Source: Macrothele yani (lineage: Eukaryota > Arthropoda > Arachnida > Araneae > Macrothelidae). From it: 64,000 nt of DNA. The position numbers were made by a program, and so were the translations under genes. Positions 54,892 through 64,000 of this stretch are shown one piece after another. The stretch is from the NCBI GenBank assembly GCA_039090855.1, contig CM077005.1, forward strand, positions 13,989,921 to 14,053,920, written 5' to 3'. The notes beneath the pieces were generated by a model. It was not told where the DNA came from. It did no database searches and saw only the letters and a program-made list of their open reading frames with translations. Positions within the stretch are counted from its first letter, which is position 1. Each line of letters starts with the position of its first letter.

Positions 54892-56226
54892 CACACTCAC
54901 GGACAATAAAATTTGCGCACCTGGAAGAAAACATGCTACAACCGCGAAACTTTGCAAATAGCTAGAGTGCGTACTGGTATGTAAATGGTCCACGTTTGGT
55001 GCGATTGCGTATGACCGCACACCCTGGGGTGGCGTTGCAATCACCAACCGGAAGCCCTATAAACCGGCGTGTAGTCGATGCCCCATGAAAACGAAAAGCA
55101 CCGGCCGACGCAAGCAAGAGTACAGTGTGACAAGAATGCCGGGTAAACGACAGAGACTTCGATTTAGGCAACTTACGGACTTTCAAAGAAGCCTGATCAT
55201 CGGGCTGAAAACCTCAGGGAGGTCGGCGCGCCGTATAGCCAGCCACGTGGATAGTTCTGACCATACGTCCGACTGTGTTGTATGCAGTGGGCACGTGACG
55301 GCACTGCCATACGACGGAGAGGCTCCGGACGAACCAGAAAGTAGAGAGAATCGACGGATCGTGCGCCAGGCACGAACGGATCACCCGGTCCATTATACGA
55401 GCAGATGTAGCAGCTCCTGTGTGCCCACGAACCATTTTCCGACGCCTCGCGGAAGCAAATCTGCGATCCCAGCGCGGTAGCGACCGGCGATGTTCCGGTC
55501 TTAATGGCAGCAAACGCTTACGTTTGCTGCCATTAAGACCGGAACATCGCCGGTCCCGTGTGCTGTGGTGCCAGGCCAGAGCGACGTGTGGTGTTTAGCA
55601 ATGAGTGCCGCTTCGTTTTAGGGACAGATGATTATCGTGTGCGGGTGTGAAGGTCCCCGGGTCAACAGCACAATCCCAACTTCGCTATCACCTCCCCGCT
55701 GCAGACCTTATGGCCTGGGGAGCCATAGCCTACGATAGCCGATCAGCTCTAGTAGTGATACGTGGACCAGGTGCGCTATACCAGCAGGATAATGCCCGCC
55801 CGCACACGGCTCGGGTCGCTTAGGACTGCCTACGTCATGTCCGGACACTTCCATGGCCTTTCCGCTCCCCGGTCATGTCCTCTATCGAGCATGCGTGGGA
55901 CCAGCTGAAACGCCAGCCCCTGCCGTGCCGCACTATCCGGGATTTGGAGCACACCGTGCAACACGTGTGGCCCAGTCTGCCGCAGGACAACATCATGCGT
56001 CTGTTCGTCTCCATGCCGGACCGCATTGCAGCATGTATGACCGCACGAGGCGGTGCGACGCGCTATTGAAGATGACCGGACTGCGTACCATAGATCCCTC
56101 AGTAATTGTCCTGCATATCTGTTTTTGCCATCATGTGTATCATTCATCTGTATCATTACGTCCATAAAATTTCAGTTCAATTAGATACTTCCTTCTTAGT
56201 GCGCAAATTTCATTGTCCGTATGTCA
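54892..56226 (+). mobile_element. Tc1-like element with both TIRs
   Basis: The left end has CACGGACAATAAAATTTGCG, the right end GTGCGCAAATTTCATTGTCC then GTATG; these are inverted copies. TA precedes the left end. The right limit is uncertain by a few bases. Confidence 0.9.
55136..56069 (+). pseudogene. Tc1-family transposase with inverted duplication
   Basis: Starts MPGKRQRLRFRQLTDFQRSL then IIGLKTSGRSARRIASHV (HTH). Frameshifts follow (RIVRQARTDH, VCPRTIFRRLAEANLRSQ), then a 35-bp-arm inverted duplication (55482-55555). The first catalytic position reads FSNECRF where FSDESRF is expected, so Asp is changed to Asn. After an in-frame stop: AWGAIAYDSRSALVVIRG, YQQDNARPHTARVA with the second Asp, a stop, and SSIEHAWDQLKRQ with the Glu. 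Thirty-two positions separate the last two, as in the element at 39565. The C-terminus is FVSMPDRIAACMTARGGATR then Y and TGA (56067-56069). Confidence 0.88.
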
Positions 56227-56229
56227 TAT

Positions 56230-56424
56230 GTATATATGGATACCTGCACGTACTTACGGGTTCTATAAGCTCAATTTTCCAACAGCGAAAAAGACTTGAA
56301 GGGAGTTTCTGATTGCAGTAATCTCTCTACCAGGGAGAAGCTCGAGGAGGGGGAGTGGGGGGGAGACTCTTGAGGGTAGTTAACCCATGAACCGAGAGAG
56401 GTTGTGAGGGCAACTGATTATTTT
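56230..56424. other. No recognisable feature
   Basis: Short spacer with a G-rich stretch (56347-56372). Confidence 0.4.
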
Positions 56425-56549
56425 CGTAGTTTTTGAGTGCAACTGACCAACACCAGAGAAACACAACGTCCATGCCCCAACGGGATTCGAACCCGGACAC
56501 ATCTTGGGCGAATGGTCAGAAGCCAGCGCTTAGACCATCCGCCCGAGAT
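56425..56549 (-). repeat. SINE head related to SINE-A
   Basis: The minus strand gives GGATGGTCTAAGCGCTGGCT, GTCCGGGTTCGAATCCCGTT and GGGGCATGGACGTTGTGTTT. The head and B-box resemble SINE-A, but the shared 3' body is missing. From 56550 to 56910 nothing is recognised. Confidence 0.68.
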
Positions 56550-57060
56550 GTGTTGTATATTGTACGCTTGTCATACCCATGGTTATGTTGCATATATTGT
56601 ACGCTGAAGGTTTAAAGGATATTTTTCTGAATCTCTGCGTAGATTTACGAAATGTATTGACTCTACCGGAGAAGGTTTCTTTGTCCGAGAGGAGCATTTC
56701 AAAGCTGAAATTGTTATAAAACTGTTTTCGATCTACGATAAGCCGAGAGACTTACGGAGTTGGTAATTATGCCCATCAAATATATCGCATTGCCAGTTCT
56801 ATAGATAGCAATGAAATTTCTGGAGACTCTTCAGAAAAAAAGAAAGAAAAAAAGAAAGAAGAAAGAATCAGGAGGCAAGTGTTGAATATTGCGGATTCTC
56901 CAGCTAAATATATACTATACTGACAAAAGTCGCCGGACACCCCTTCAAAAGCAAATGAACGGATCCGCTGCGTTGTTAAGATGCGAGGTATAACAGCAAA
57001 CGGTAGAAAAACAAGCCTGCAGCTGACCGCGATCATATCGCACTGTGAGGTTGAGTGAAA

Positions 57061-58179
57061 ATGTCGCGGTGGGGCAGAACTGACTTTGAGAAAGGAAAGA
57101 TTGTTGGGTGTTATATTAGTGGGCTGTCCAGAAGGAAAAACCTAGAGGCGTTTCAACATACCCAAGTCAACTATTTTGGATGTACTGAATAAGTGGAAGA
57201 CACATGGCGTGCCTGAAGCAGCAAAACGTACTGCCAGACCAAAGAAAATTAGTGATGGAGGACGTCGAAGCCTCACGACAGATAGAGGACGTCGAAACCT
57301 CACGACAGATAGAGGACGTCGAAGCCTCACGACAGATAGAGGACGTCGAAGCCTCACGACAGATAGAGGACGTCGAAGCCTCAATCAACGGAGTACTGCA
57401 CAAGACCTCAGTGTACAGGTGAGTAAAAATGCTGGAACCTCGGTATGTACATGTATCATTCGCAGAGAACTTCATTCCATGAGTAACCGTGGTCGTGCGG
57501 CCGCTCATAAACCTTTCATATCCACTCGGAATGCTACTCGTCGTTTAGCATGGTGTAAAGAACATTTGTCGTGGACCGTAGATCAATGGCAACGGGTTCA
57601 ATGGACTGATGAATCCAGATACACGATCCATCAGTCTGATGGCCGTGTGTGGGTATGGCGGCAACCAGGGAAACGCTATTTACCACAATGTACTGTTCTT
57701 ACGGTCAAGTTTGGAGCTAGCAGTGTGCTCGTGTGGTGGTGCTTTTCGTGGTATGGTCCCAGCCCATTGGTTATCGTGGGCAATCCTGTTAACCAGCACG
57801 TCTATCTCGATGTTCTGGACAATTATGCCCTACCAACTCTGTGGCAATACTATGAACCGAGCCTTGTTGGTACCAGCAGAAAAATGCACCGAGCCATAAA
57901 GTAAGGACTATTACGGCGTGGTTTGATTATAATTCCGTATCGTGTGTGGACTGGCCAGCACAGAGCCCTGATCGTAATCCCATAGAGCACCTATGGGATG
58001 AATTAGAGCGCCGCATAAGAAGTTTGGAATCAAGGCCTACTACTAAGCAACAGTCAGCTACAGCATTATGTACTGAATGGAAGCGCATACCTATCGCTGT
58101 GTTCCAAAACCTTGTCGAAAGCATGTCTCGAAGGGTCAGAGCAGGCATTAAGGCCAAAGGTGGAACGACACCGTACTAA
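57061..58179 (+). pseudogene. Tc1-family transposase with expanded linker and lost Asp
   Basis: MSRWGRTDFEKGKIVGCYIS starts at 57061; a frameshift near 57135 leads to LDVLNKWKTHGVPEAAKRT then ARPKKISDGG, the AT-hook-like linker. Here a nine-residue unit, GRRSLTTDR, is repeated four to five times (27-bp repeat). The second HTH, RRLAWCKEHLSWTVDQWQRV, the first catalytic Asp in WTDESRY, SSVLVWWCFSW and LDVLDNYALPTLW follow. After a frameshift near 57870 the second catalytic motif reads YQQKNAPSH: the Asp of QQDNAPCH has become Lys. The Glu is in NPIEHLW, 34 residues on. The C-terminus SMSRRVRAGIKAKGGTTPY is complete. The enzyme would be dead. Confidence 0.9.
57250..57385 (+). repeat. 27-bp in-frame repeat in transposase linker
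   Basis: About five copies of AGGACGTCGAAGCCTCACGA then CAGATAG. Each encodes nine residues, GRRSLTTDR, so the frame is kept. It lies between the two DNA-binding subdomains of the Tc1 transposase. Confidence 0.94.
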
Positions 58180-58249
58180 TGTATGTTGATAAATGCTATG
58201 TTGTGTTTCTCTTCTATGTGTCCGGTGACTTTTGTCAATATAGTGTAAA

Positions 58250-59230
58250 ATTGGGTAAGATTTCACTTATTTTTACGTTTCTAAGATTTCACTGAACCCA
58301 CATTGTTAGTACCATTTCATTTTGATATGCCTACAGATGAAATCGTGAATTACTCTCAGAAAACAGTACGCTCTTCGAGGCAGCATAAAATAAGGAATAA
58401 TCAAGAATGAAGTTAAAAATCAAGAATAATTCTTAGTTCGTTATATTGTAGCTTCAATGAATACACTTTCAAACGTCAGTTGACTGAATGTGCTAAACGG
58501 CCCTTGGGGACAGTAAATAATGAGGTTGGTGGAGTAACAGGGGTCCCTGAGAAAAATCTTGCGCGAAAGCCCAAGCAACTCTACATTCGGCACTGGGTCG
58601 CATTTACCAGTGTATTCTTATCTTCGCCCATGACTTCCATGTTACATTTAGACTAAAAAGTTACGAAATAATTCTATCAAAGTATTTTTATAGTCTAGCA
58701 CACGTGGAGTAAAAGTGAATGTCCCTCGCGTGGTTGCTTTTTCCCTTTAATATTTTTTCTCGGGGATGAGAAGATTTCGAAGTCGAAACATTTCTCGAGG
58801 GGGCATGATGTATTAGGAAGACTTCACCCACCTGATGGAGATTTCGCGCAGTCATTCAAACGACTGAACAAAAACTGAAAGCACATTGTGTATTTATTTT
58901 AGGTCCCATACTTCATGAGGCAAATCTGAAAATTTGTTGTACATCTATCAAGACTAGACATATGAAATGGAATTGGATGACGGAGCAAGAACGTATGTGC
59001 CAGAAACTATTCCTAGGAAAAGTATCTTAAGAAAATTCTAATATTCTGTTCGTGACATTCATTCCGTAAGTGCTATATGCTATTACTGTGTTTTAGAATA
59101 CTTGATTTGGGCCTTTACTTTGGTGAAGTATTAATCAAAACCATTTTAACAGCACAAACTATCTTTTGTAGCAACGACATTCTGTCTTGTAAAAATTTCA
59201 AAATAATAATGCCAAATGAAAAGTACAATG
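58250..59230. other. No recognisable feature
   Basis: AT-rich, no domain, no repeat recognised. Confidence 0.4.
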
Positions 59231-59235
59231 AAACT

Positions 59236-59427
59236 GAAGAAGTGATGTCTGAAGTTTTGTACGTTCGGAAGAAGTGATGTCTTAAGTCTTGTACGTTCGG
59301 AAGAAGTGATGTCTGAAGTCTAGTACGTTCGGAAGAAGTAATGTCTGAAATCTTGTACTTTTGGAAGAAGTGATGTCTGAAATCTTGTACCTTTGGAAGA
59401 AGTGATGTCTGAAATCTTGTACGTTCT
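59236..59427. repeat. 32-bp tandem repeat, six units
   Basis: Unit GAAGAAGTGATGTCTGAAGT then CTTGTACGTTCG, with a few substitutions per unit. A (GA)n microsatellite (59492-59525) follows. From 59530 to 59904 nothing is recognised. Confidence 0.95.
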
Positions 59428-59492
59428 TTCCGTTCATGGAAGAAAAGAAAATTTCAGCAAATAAACAGTTCGAAGAGGAAATTCAGTTCTTG

Positions 59493-59528
<36 letters not shown>

Positions 59529-59904
59529 GGAAAGATAACCTAAATGATTTCTGTATCAGATTTGCATGTATCAAGAAGTTGAGAACGCGACGAATTTGTC
59601 CGTGATGAATTGACGTATTATGACATATAATCTAACTTAACTTTCATTTTCAGTTTCCTTCCTTATGTAAATTTTGAGGTTGTTCTCTTACGCGTTTCAG
59701 TCTTAACGTGATATTTTCTCCTTCGTTGAATATTATCTGGCAATAGTTTTGAGGTTAGGTTGAATAACATATGCATGTTTGACAAGTTAAGAACACTGTA
59801 TATAATGCGTGGAGCGAGCAATGTAAACTGAGGGTAGATTATTACTGTATATTGTACCTTCTTCACGGTAATTATCAGTAAAGATGGTACGAAGATTATT
59901 GTGA

Positions 59905-60076
59905 GTGGAGTGTGTGACGTGCCTGCCCAGCAGGACGCACACGACATAAAGGCAGATAGCAGCGATAACGAACGTCCGCGTATCTCAATTGGTAGAGCGA
60001 CTGATTTCGGAATGAGGGGACCCGGGTTCGAGCCCCGGCGTGGACAAAAATGACGGAGAAATTTACTTCGTTATAA
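59905..60076 (+). repeat. SINE-C copy 4
   Basis: Leader GTGACGTGCCTGCC and GGACGCACACGACATAAAGG, tRNA-like part with TATCTCAATTGGTAGAGCGA and GGGTTCGAGCCCCGGCG, tail AAATGACGGAGAAATTTACT. It is the only SINE-C here outside an obvious transposon or SINE cluster. Confidence 0.88.
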
Positions 60077-60287
60077 GTGCTATTCGTGATTATTAATATC
60101 GTGTGGCAACGACGAGTTTTGATGTGGAACAAAGACTGTTACGGTAAGTAGTAATTCTTTGAAGATTCTTGAAGTTACTTTTCTGCGTTTAGTAAGCTAT
60201 CTAGTGCTTTCACCTAAAGTGATTTAGTTAGAAGAACAAGCTTCACACGAGGCAGCGTTTTTAGGTTGAATTGACTCTGCACATATA

Positions 60288-61299
60288 CAGGGTGATCGAA
60301 AAGTTCCCGAACCCTAATTTGAACAATTTTTTTTTCACATTTTACAGATACATGAAGTTTACCTACAGCGGTGATACATCTTCCATCGACTTTTGAGTAA
60401 CTGATGTTGAACTAAAGAAGGTGCTGGTAATGACCTCCGTGTTGCTGGAGGCAAATATCCGCGCGGTGACACATGTTTTTCATAACGCGTTTCAGCATAG
60501 GTGGCGTGATTTCCACTATAGCCTGAATAATGTTTGTTTTCAAGAACTGCAGGTGATGCGGGTTGTTTGCATAAACACGGTCCTTTAAATATCCCTACAG
60601 GAAAGAAAAACAAACATTATTCCGAAAAGAAAACATTGTTCAATATGCCCTTGTTGTATCGAGTAAATTTACGAAACCAACGGCAATACAGCAGGCACTT
60701 ATGCGTATCAAGTGCCTTTAGTTCTTGGATGACTTTGTATGCAAGCTGCAATCTTTTAGTAGCTTTCTGTACTGAGCCGTAAGAAAGTTTCGCTTACTGA
60801 GATAAGCAACAAAGCGATTTTGTAGGTGACTGTTGCAAACGTTTTTCAATATTGTTTATCACTTCCGGCGTTAACACACTTGGCCGGCTATTTCTAGGCA
60901 TATCTTCAACATTTCCAGTTTTCCGAAATCGTACGAGTAAACTGTGTATCGTTGATTTACTTACCACAGTATGCTGCGGAAATTTTTACCTGAACTCTTC
61001 CATACACTGTTTGTAAGACTGCGTTTGCAAATAAGCTTCAAGTAAACAAATTCTCTGATCCCTCGTCAAACACATGCCTCTGTGCAAATGGCGAAGCTTA
61101 AAGTGGGCAAACTGCGAAACACACATGGAACCAGTTATTCATTTCTGGCACTCTGCCAATTTCCTTCAGGCATTCGACGAGCGCAGTATTTGATCTCGAC
61201 GAGTTGCTGACTCGTGTTGCCACATCAATTGGTTGAACGTTTGCTTACAGCATCGCAATATTTTTTTAAATTCAGGGTTCGGGAACTTTACGATCACTG
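60288..61299 (-). mobile_element. Internally deleted mariner-like element with both TIRs
   Basis: The left end CAGGGTGATCGAAAAGTTCC and right end (reverse complement CAGTGATCGTAAAGTTCCCG) are inverted over about 35 bp. TA flanks both ends (60286-60287, 61300-61301). At 1012 bp it is short, because the catalytic part of the gene is missing. Confidence 0.9.
60360..61075 (-). pseudogene. Transposase with N-terminal domain only
   Basis: MCLTRDQRICLLEAYLQTQS starts at 61075, then YKQCMEEFR, KFPQHTVVSKSTIHSLLVRF, RKTGNVEDMPRNSRPSVLTP, INNIEKRLQQSPTKSLCCLS, KLSYGSVQKATKRLQLAYKV and CRWFRKF. This is the DNA-binding region of an arthropod mariner-like family (the N-terminal part annotated in databases as DUF4817-like; from memory). 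After about 60640 the catalytic core is absent and the frame reads through unrelated codons with stops. It cannot transpose itself but keeps both ends. Confidence 0.78.
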
Positions 61300-62086
61300 T
61301 ATTATACACCTCAAAACTAAGAACATTACAGCGTAACCAAAGTAAAGCCTCTTATACTTCTAAACAGAAGTACAATAGTCACATGTCAGAAAACAGAGAT
61401 ACAGTACAGGTAAAAATATTCTGCAAAACTGGGTACAGTAATAAAATAAACCACTTGGCAAACTAAGGTACGCTAATGCAGACTCCATAAACAGAAGGTA
61501 TTGTACTAAAGCAAATATTTTGGAATGAAAAAGGACGTACTGTAACAAACGAAAGAAATACACTCGTGTCCAAAAATTAAGGATCAACTAGAATAGGCTA
61601 AATTTCGGACTCGCAAGTCATTGGTGAGCGTTAAAATAATTCTGACGTCATCCAAACACGTAAGAGCAAGATATGTGAGAGTGTTTGGTCATATGCAAAT
61701 CGTCAGGAATCACGTGACAGCTGTGTACTGCGAATCGGCGATAAAAGGTGAAGTGTGAGTGCGGAGAAATCGTTTGTTTTGTAGGTGTTGAAGTGAGGAT
61801 TTGCCTTTTGCGTTATTACGTCGACTTACAGCACACCTAGAAGAACTCATCTTGGTGATTTTACCCGTCGGCTAGTTGTTGGTAAACTACGTATTATAGA
61901 AGAGTAGCGTACAATAAGAGACGTAGCGAAGCAGTTCGCAATTTCCCATAGTGTAGTATCACGGATCTGGAAACAATTTTCTGAATATGCTTCCAGAAAG
62001 TTCCGCAGTGGTCGAATACGCAAGACTTCGCCATCACAAGATCGTTATCATGATACACGGCCGAGTCACATTATTGTGACCACCAG

Positions 62087-63045
62087 CTAATATCCAGAGT
62101 AACCGCGTGTGCAGCGCGGAGAGCCGCTAAACGGGTTGGGAGTAGCTCAATAAGGTGCTGGAAGGTATTCACAGCACAGGTATCTGGAGCCATGCTGACT
62201 GCAGTACATCTGAAAGCTTCTGGAAGGTGCGTGGTGGAGGATCCATAGAGCGAACAACACCATCAAGGTGGTCCCAAGGATGCTCAATTGGGTTTAAGTC
62301 TGGGGAATTAGGGAGCCAGGAAAGTACTATGAAATCTTCATCGTGGTCTTCCAACCACTCTCGGAAATTTCTAGTTGCGTGACACGTCGCATTGTCGTTC
62401 TGCAAGATCCTATCCGCTGCAGGAAAGACAATCAGCACGTATGGGTGTTCTTGGTCTGCAAGTATGGATTCATAACGAATTCGGTCCATAGTTCCTTCCA
62501 CAGGTATGAGTGGACCCAGGGAATGCCACGAAAACATTTCCCTGACCATAACTCCGCCCCCCACCAGCTTGTGTTCTTCCAGCAATGGTTGAAGAGTGTT
62601 TGTTCTCCGATGTTTCTTGCCTTATACGCTAACGTCCATCCGTTTGATGAAACAGAAAACGTGACTCACCGGAGAAGGCAATCCTTTGCCAATCAACGGA
62701 AGCCCAATTCCGATACTGCAGTGCAAATGTAAGCCTTTTCTGCCGATGCACCTTTTTTAGCACAGGCGCAGTGACCATCCTTCTGCATCGGAGTCCCATA
62801 CGCAGCAGGGCTCGTTCAACTGTCGTTTTAGACACATTTCCGGTAGGCCCCTGGTTCATTCGGCCAGTGAGTTGCTCTGCTGTAGCGTGTCGATCAGCAC
62901 TCACGCACCTTCTCAGGCGACGTTCACCGCTCACATCAATGGTACGTGGAGCTCCGCAGATTGCACGTCGCTTATTCGCAATGGTGCCATTTCTCCAATC
63001 ACGATACATTTTATTTTCCTTTTATCCATGACAGCAACGAGTGAT
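62087..63045 (-). pseudogene. Tc1-family transposase, N-terminus replaced by SINEs
   Basis: Reading from 63045: MYRDWRNGTIANKRRAICGA, PRTIDVSGERRLRRCVSADR, HATAEQLTGRMNQGPTGNVS (second HTH), ALQYRNWASVDWQRIAFSGE then SRF. The first catalytic Asp is changed to Gly (SGES for SDES). After a break near 62620: LVGGGVMVREMFSWHSLGPL, VLIVFPAADRILQNDNATCH with the second Asp, DHDEDFIVLSWLPNSPDLNP and IEHPW with the Glu (36 residues between). A frame change near 62165 leads to NTFQHLIELLPTRLAALRAA and a stop at 62087-62089. The first helix-turn-helix is missing at the SINE junction. Confidence 0.88.
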
Positions 63046-63051
63046 GTTTCC

Positions 63052-63274
63052 GCCGCCCCGGTGGCGCAGTGGTCTAAGGGCTGGCCTCTGATCATTCGTC
63101 CGTTAGGGGTCCGGGTTCGAATCCCGGTCAGGCATGGATGTTGTGTTTGTCTTACGGCACTGGCTCTCTCCCTTCCCTGGAACCAGTGACCCTAAATTAG
63201 GGACGGGCGACTGCTTATAGCCCATTGAGTTGCTCACGGTGGTCGTTAAACCTCCAATCAAAAAAAAAAAAAAT
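63052..63274 (+). repeat. SINE-A copy 9, inside nested Tc1
   Basis: Full-length, poly-A at 63261-63273. ATGTTTC precedes (about 63044-63050) and follows (about 63277-63283), a probable short target duplication. Confidence 0.9.
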
Positions 63275-63284
63275 ATATGTTTCG

Positions 63285-63608
63285 AGATCAGATCACATCA
63301 GATCAGATGTAGATGATTTTAGGAGTGTCTGCCCCAAGGTCTTATACAATCCTTACAAATAGGAAGCTAGGAGATTTGGGCTAGAATGCCCGATAGGAAA
63401 ATGACGCAGAAGCGATGTAGAAAGGAGAAGGAAGACGCCCTTATTTATTACAGCCGGGGTGGGGTTACCCGGGCCCCTACGGCTTATCCGGGCCCATCCG
63501 ACGCACGGCGGATATTTAGTGGTTCAAGCGTTCGTACCTGCCTGGCATCGAACTGGAGGTCTTCTCCGTAACAGTCACGAACGTTGATCACTAGGCCACC
63601 CGCGGCCC
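63285..63608 (-). repeat. SINE-B copy 4
   Basis: Head at 63608 (complement of GGGCCGCGGGTGGCCTAGTG). The tail at 63285-63312 is GATCAGATCACATCAGATCA, another TGATC-type repeat. ATATGTTT occurs on both sides (about 63275-63282 and 63610-63617), so it probably inserted just behind SINE-A copy 9. Confidence 0.87.
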
Positions 63609-64000
63609 AATATGTTTTCAGAATGCCTACAGCACACCTTATATACCCTCCAAGTCAGCTCACGACACGTGCCTTCTTTCATTGGCTACGCGCTGTTGAC
63701 ATCAAAAGTAGGAGGTGGTCACAATAATGTGACTCGACTGTATATAGGGGCTAAAAGATCTCGCTGAATAACTCCTGGCAAGTTAGCAAAACAGCTGGAA
63801 TCAAGCACGGGTACCAAAATATCTCGTCAAACCTTATCAAGACGTGTGAATAATTTTAGATTGTATGCCTGAAAACCTGTACAGGATGCTACATTGACCC
63901 TAGCAGGCAAAAACAACTGGCTATCGATGGTGTTGTGAACACTCTACATGGAGTGAAGAGCAATGGCCCAATGATCTGTTCACAGACGAGAGCCGATTTC

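Larger units (their letters stand above)
56915..58245 (+). mobile_element. Tc1-like element with both TIRs
   Basis: Left CTATACTGACAAAAGTCGCC near 56915 and right GGTGACTTTTGTCAATATAG near 58224-58243 are inverted, and TA dinucleotides flank. The length of about 1.3 kb is normal for the family. Confidence 0.9.
62056..63740 (-). mobile_element. Tc1-like element nested in another Tc1
   Basis: The left end CACGGCCGAGTCACATTATT and right end (reverse complement CAGTCGAGTCACATTATTGT) are inverted. TA is duplicated (62054-62055 and 63741-63742). It carries two SINEs (63052-63274 and 63285-63608). Without them it is about 1.1 kb. Confidence 0.92.
61561..64000 (+). mobile_element. Tc1-like element hosting another Tc1, runs past window end
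   Basis: The left end CACTCGTGTCCAAAAATTAA follows TA (61559-61560). The 5' half lies at 61561-62055 and continues at 63743-64000, separated by a nested Tc1 (62056-63740). The window stops within the transposase, so the right TIR is not seen. Confidence 0.88.
61800..64000 (+). pseudogene. Tc1-like transposase split by nested Tc1, C-terminus outside
   Basis: Before the insertion: DFTRRLVVGKLRIIEE, a stop, RTIRDVAKQFAISHSVVSRI and WKQFSEYASRKFRSGRIRKT, SPSQDRYHD (both HTH zones and the linker). After the insertion: degraded codons for a second HTH (KQLESSTGTKISRQTL-like), QATLTLAGKNNWLSMVL-like text, WSEEQWPNDLFTDESRF with the first catalytic Asp at the very end of the window. Several stops and indels exist. 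The remaining two catalytic motifs lie beyond 64000. Confidence 0.75.

Overview
This window looks like repeat-saturated intergenic DNA from an animal genome. An arthropod is most likely and a chelicerate is plausible, but this is inferred from the transposon families only (Tc1/mariner lineages, a GIY-YIG Penelope-like element, RTE-type LINE pieces, tRNA-derived SINEs). I found no host protein-coding exon, rRNA or free-standing tRNA that I can support. Almost every long reading frame is a transposase or reverse transcriptase remnant, or frame-open satellite DNA.

Layout. 1-2.0 kb: a Tc1 transposase cut by the window start, then a decayed Tc1 copy. 3.2-6.9 kb: SINE-B, SINE-A, a 119-bp-arm palindrome, an RTE-like LINE 3' half, a divergent SINE and a Tc1 remnant. 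7.2-9.7 kb: three SINE-A copies, a mariner remnant and a tandem array built from SINE-C-like units. 10.3-13.2 kb: two TIR-bounded mariners plus a fragment. 14.5-18.4 kb: pogo-like end, two Tc1 elements and an unclassified repeat. 18.8-24.4 kb: SINEs and two complex tandem arrays. 25.5-28.9 kb: LINE fragment, microsatellite, and two abutting Tc1 elements. 28.9-33 kb: SINE-C, two abutting mariners, SINE-B. 34-39.3 kb: SINE, 82-bp satellite, mariner fragment, LINE tails, chimeric LINE/SINE units. 39.3-42.8 kb: Tc1 and a 146-bp array. 43-49.1 kb: LINE scraps, a Tc1 carrying both a SINE-B and a Penelope-like element, then another Tc1 carrying a SINE-C. 49-52.5 kb: mostly featureless, with a distant 50-bp inverted pair. 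52.5-54.1 kb: 84-bp satellite split by a SINE-A. 54.9-58.2 kb: two Tc1 elements. 59.2-61.3 kb: 32-bp repeat, SINE-C, and a deleted mariner-like element. 61.6-64 kb: a Tc1 hosting a second Tc1, which hosts SINE-A and SINE-B.

How the parts relate. Most transposases have stops, frameshifts or substituted catalytic residues, so the DNA elements are fossils. Only the partial copy at the window start reads without interruption. The SINEs need LINE enzymes in trans. One chimeric unit at 38.5-39.3 kb ends in the same 3' sequence as the RTE-like LINE, which fits that dependence. The most interesting signals are the Penelope-like element with inverted terminal arms and a hammerhead-like RNA hairpin conserved with a compensatory base pair; the satellite apparently grown from a SINE; several fold-back inverted duplications inside dead transposons; and tandem repeats expanding inside transposase genes.

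The names SINE-A, SINE-B and SINE-C are labels for this report, not database names.
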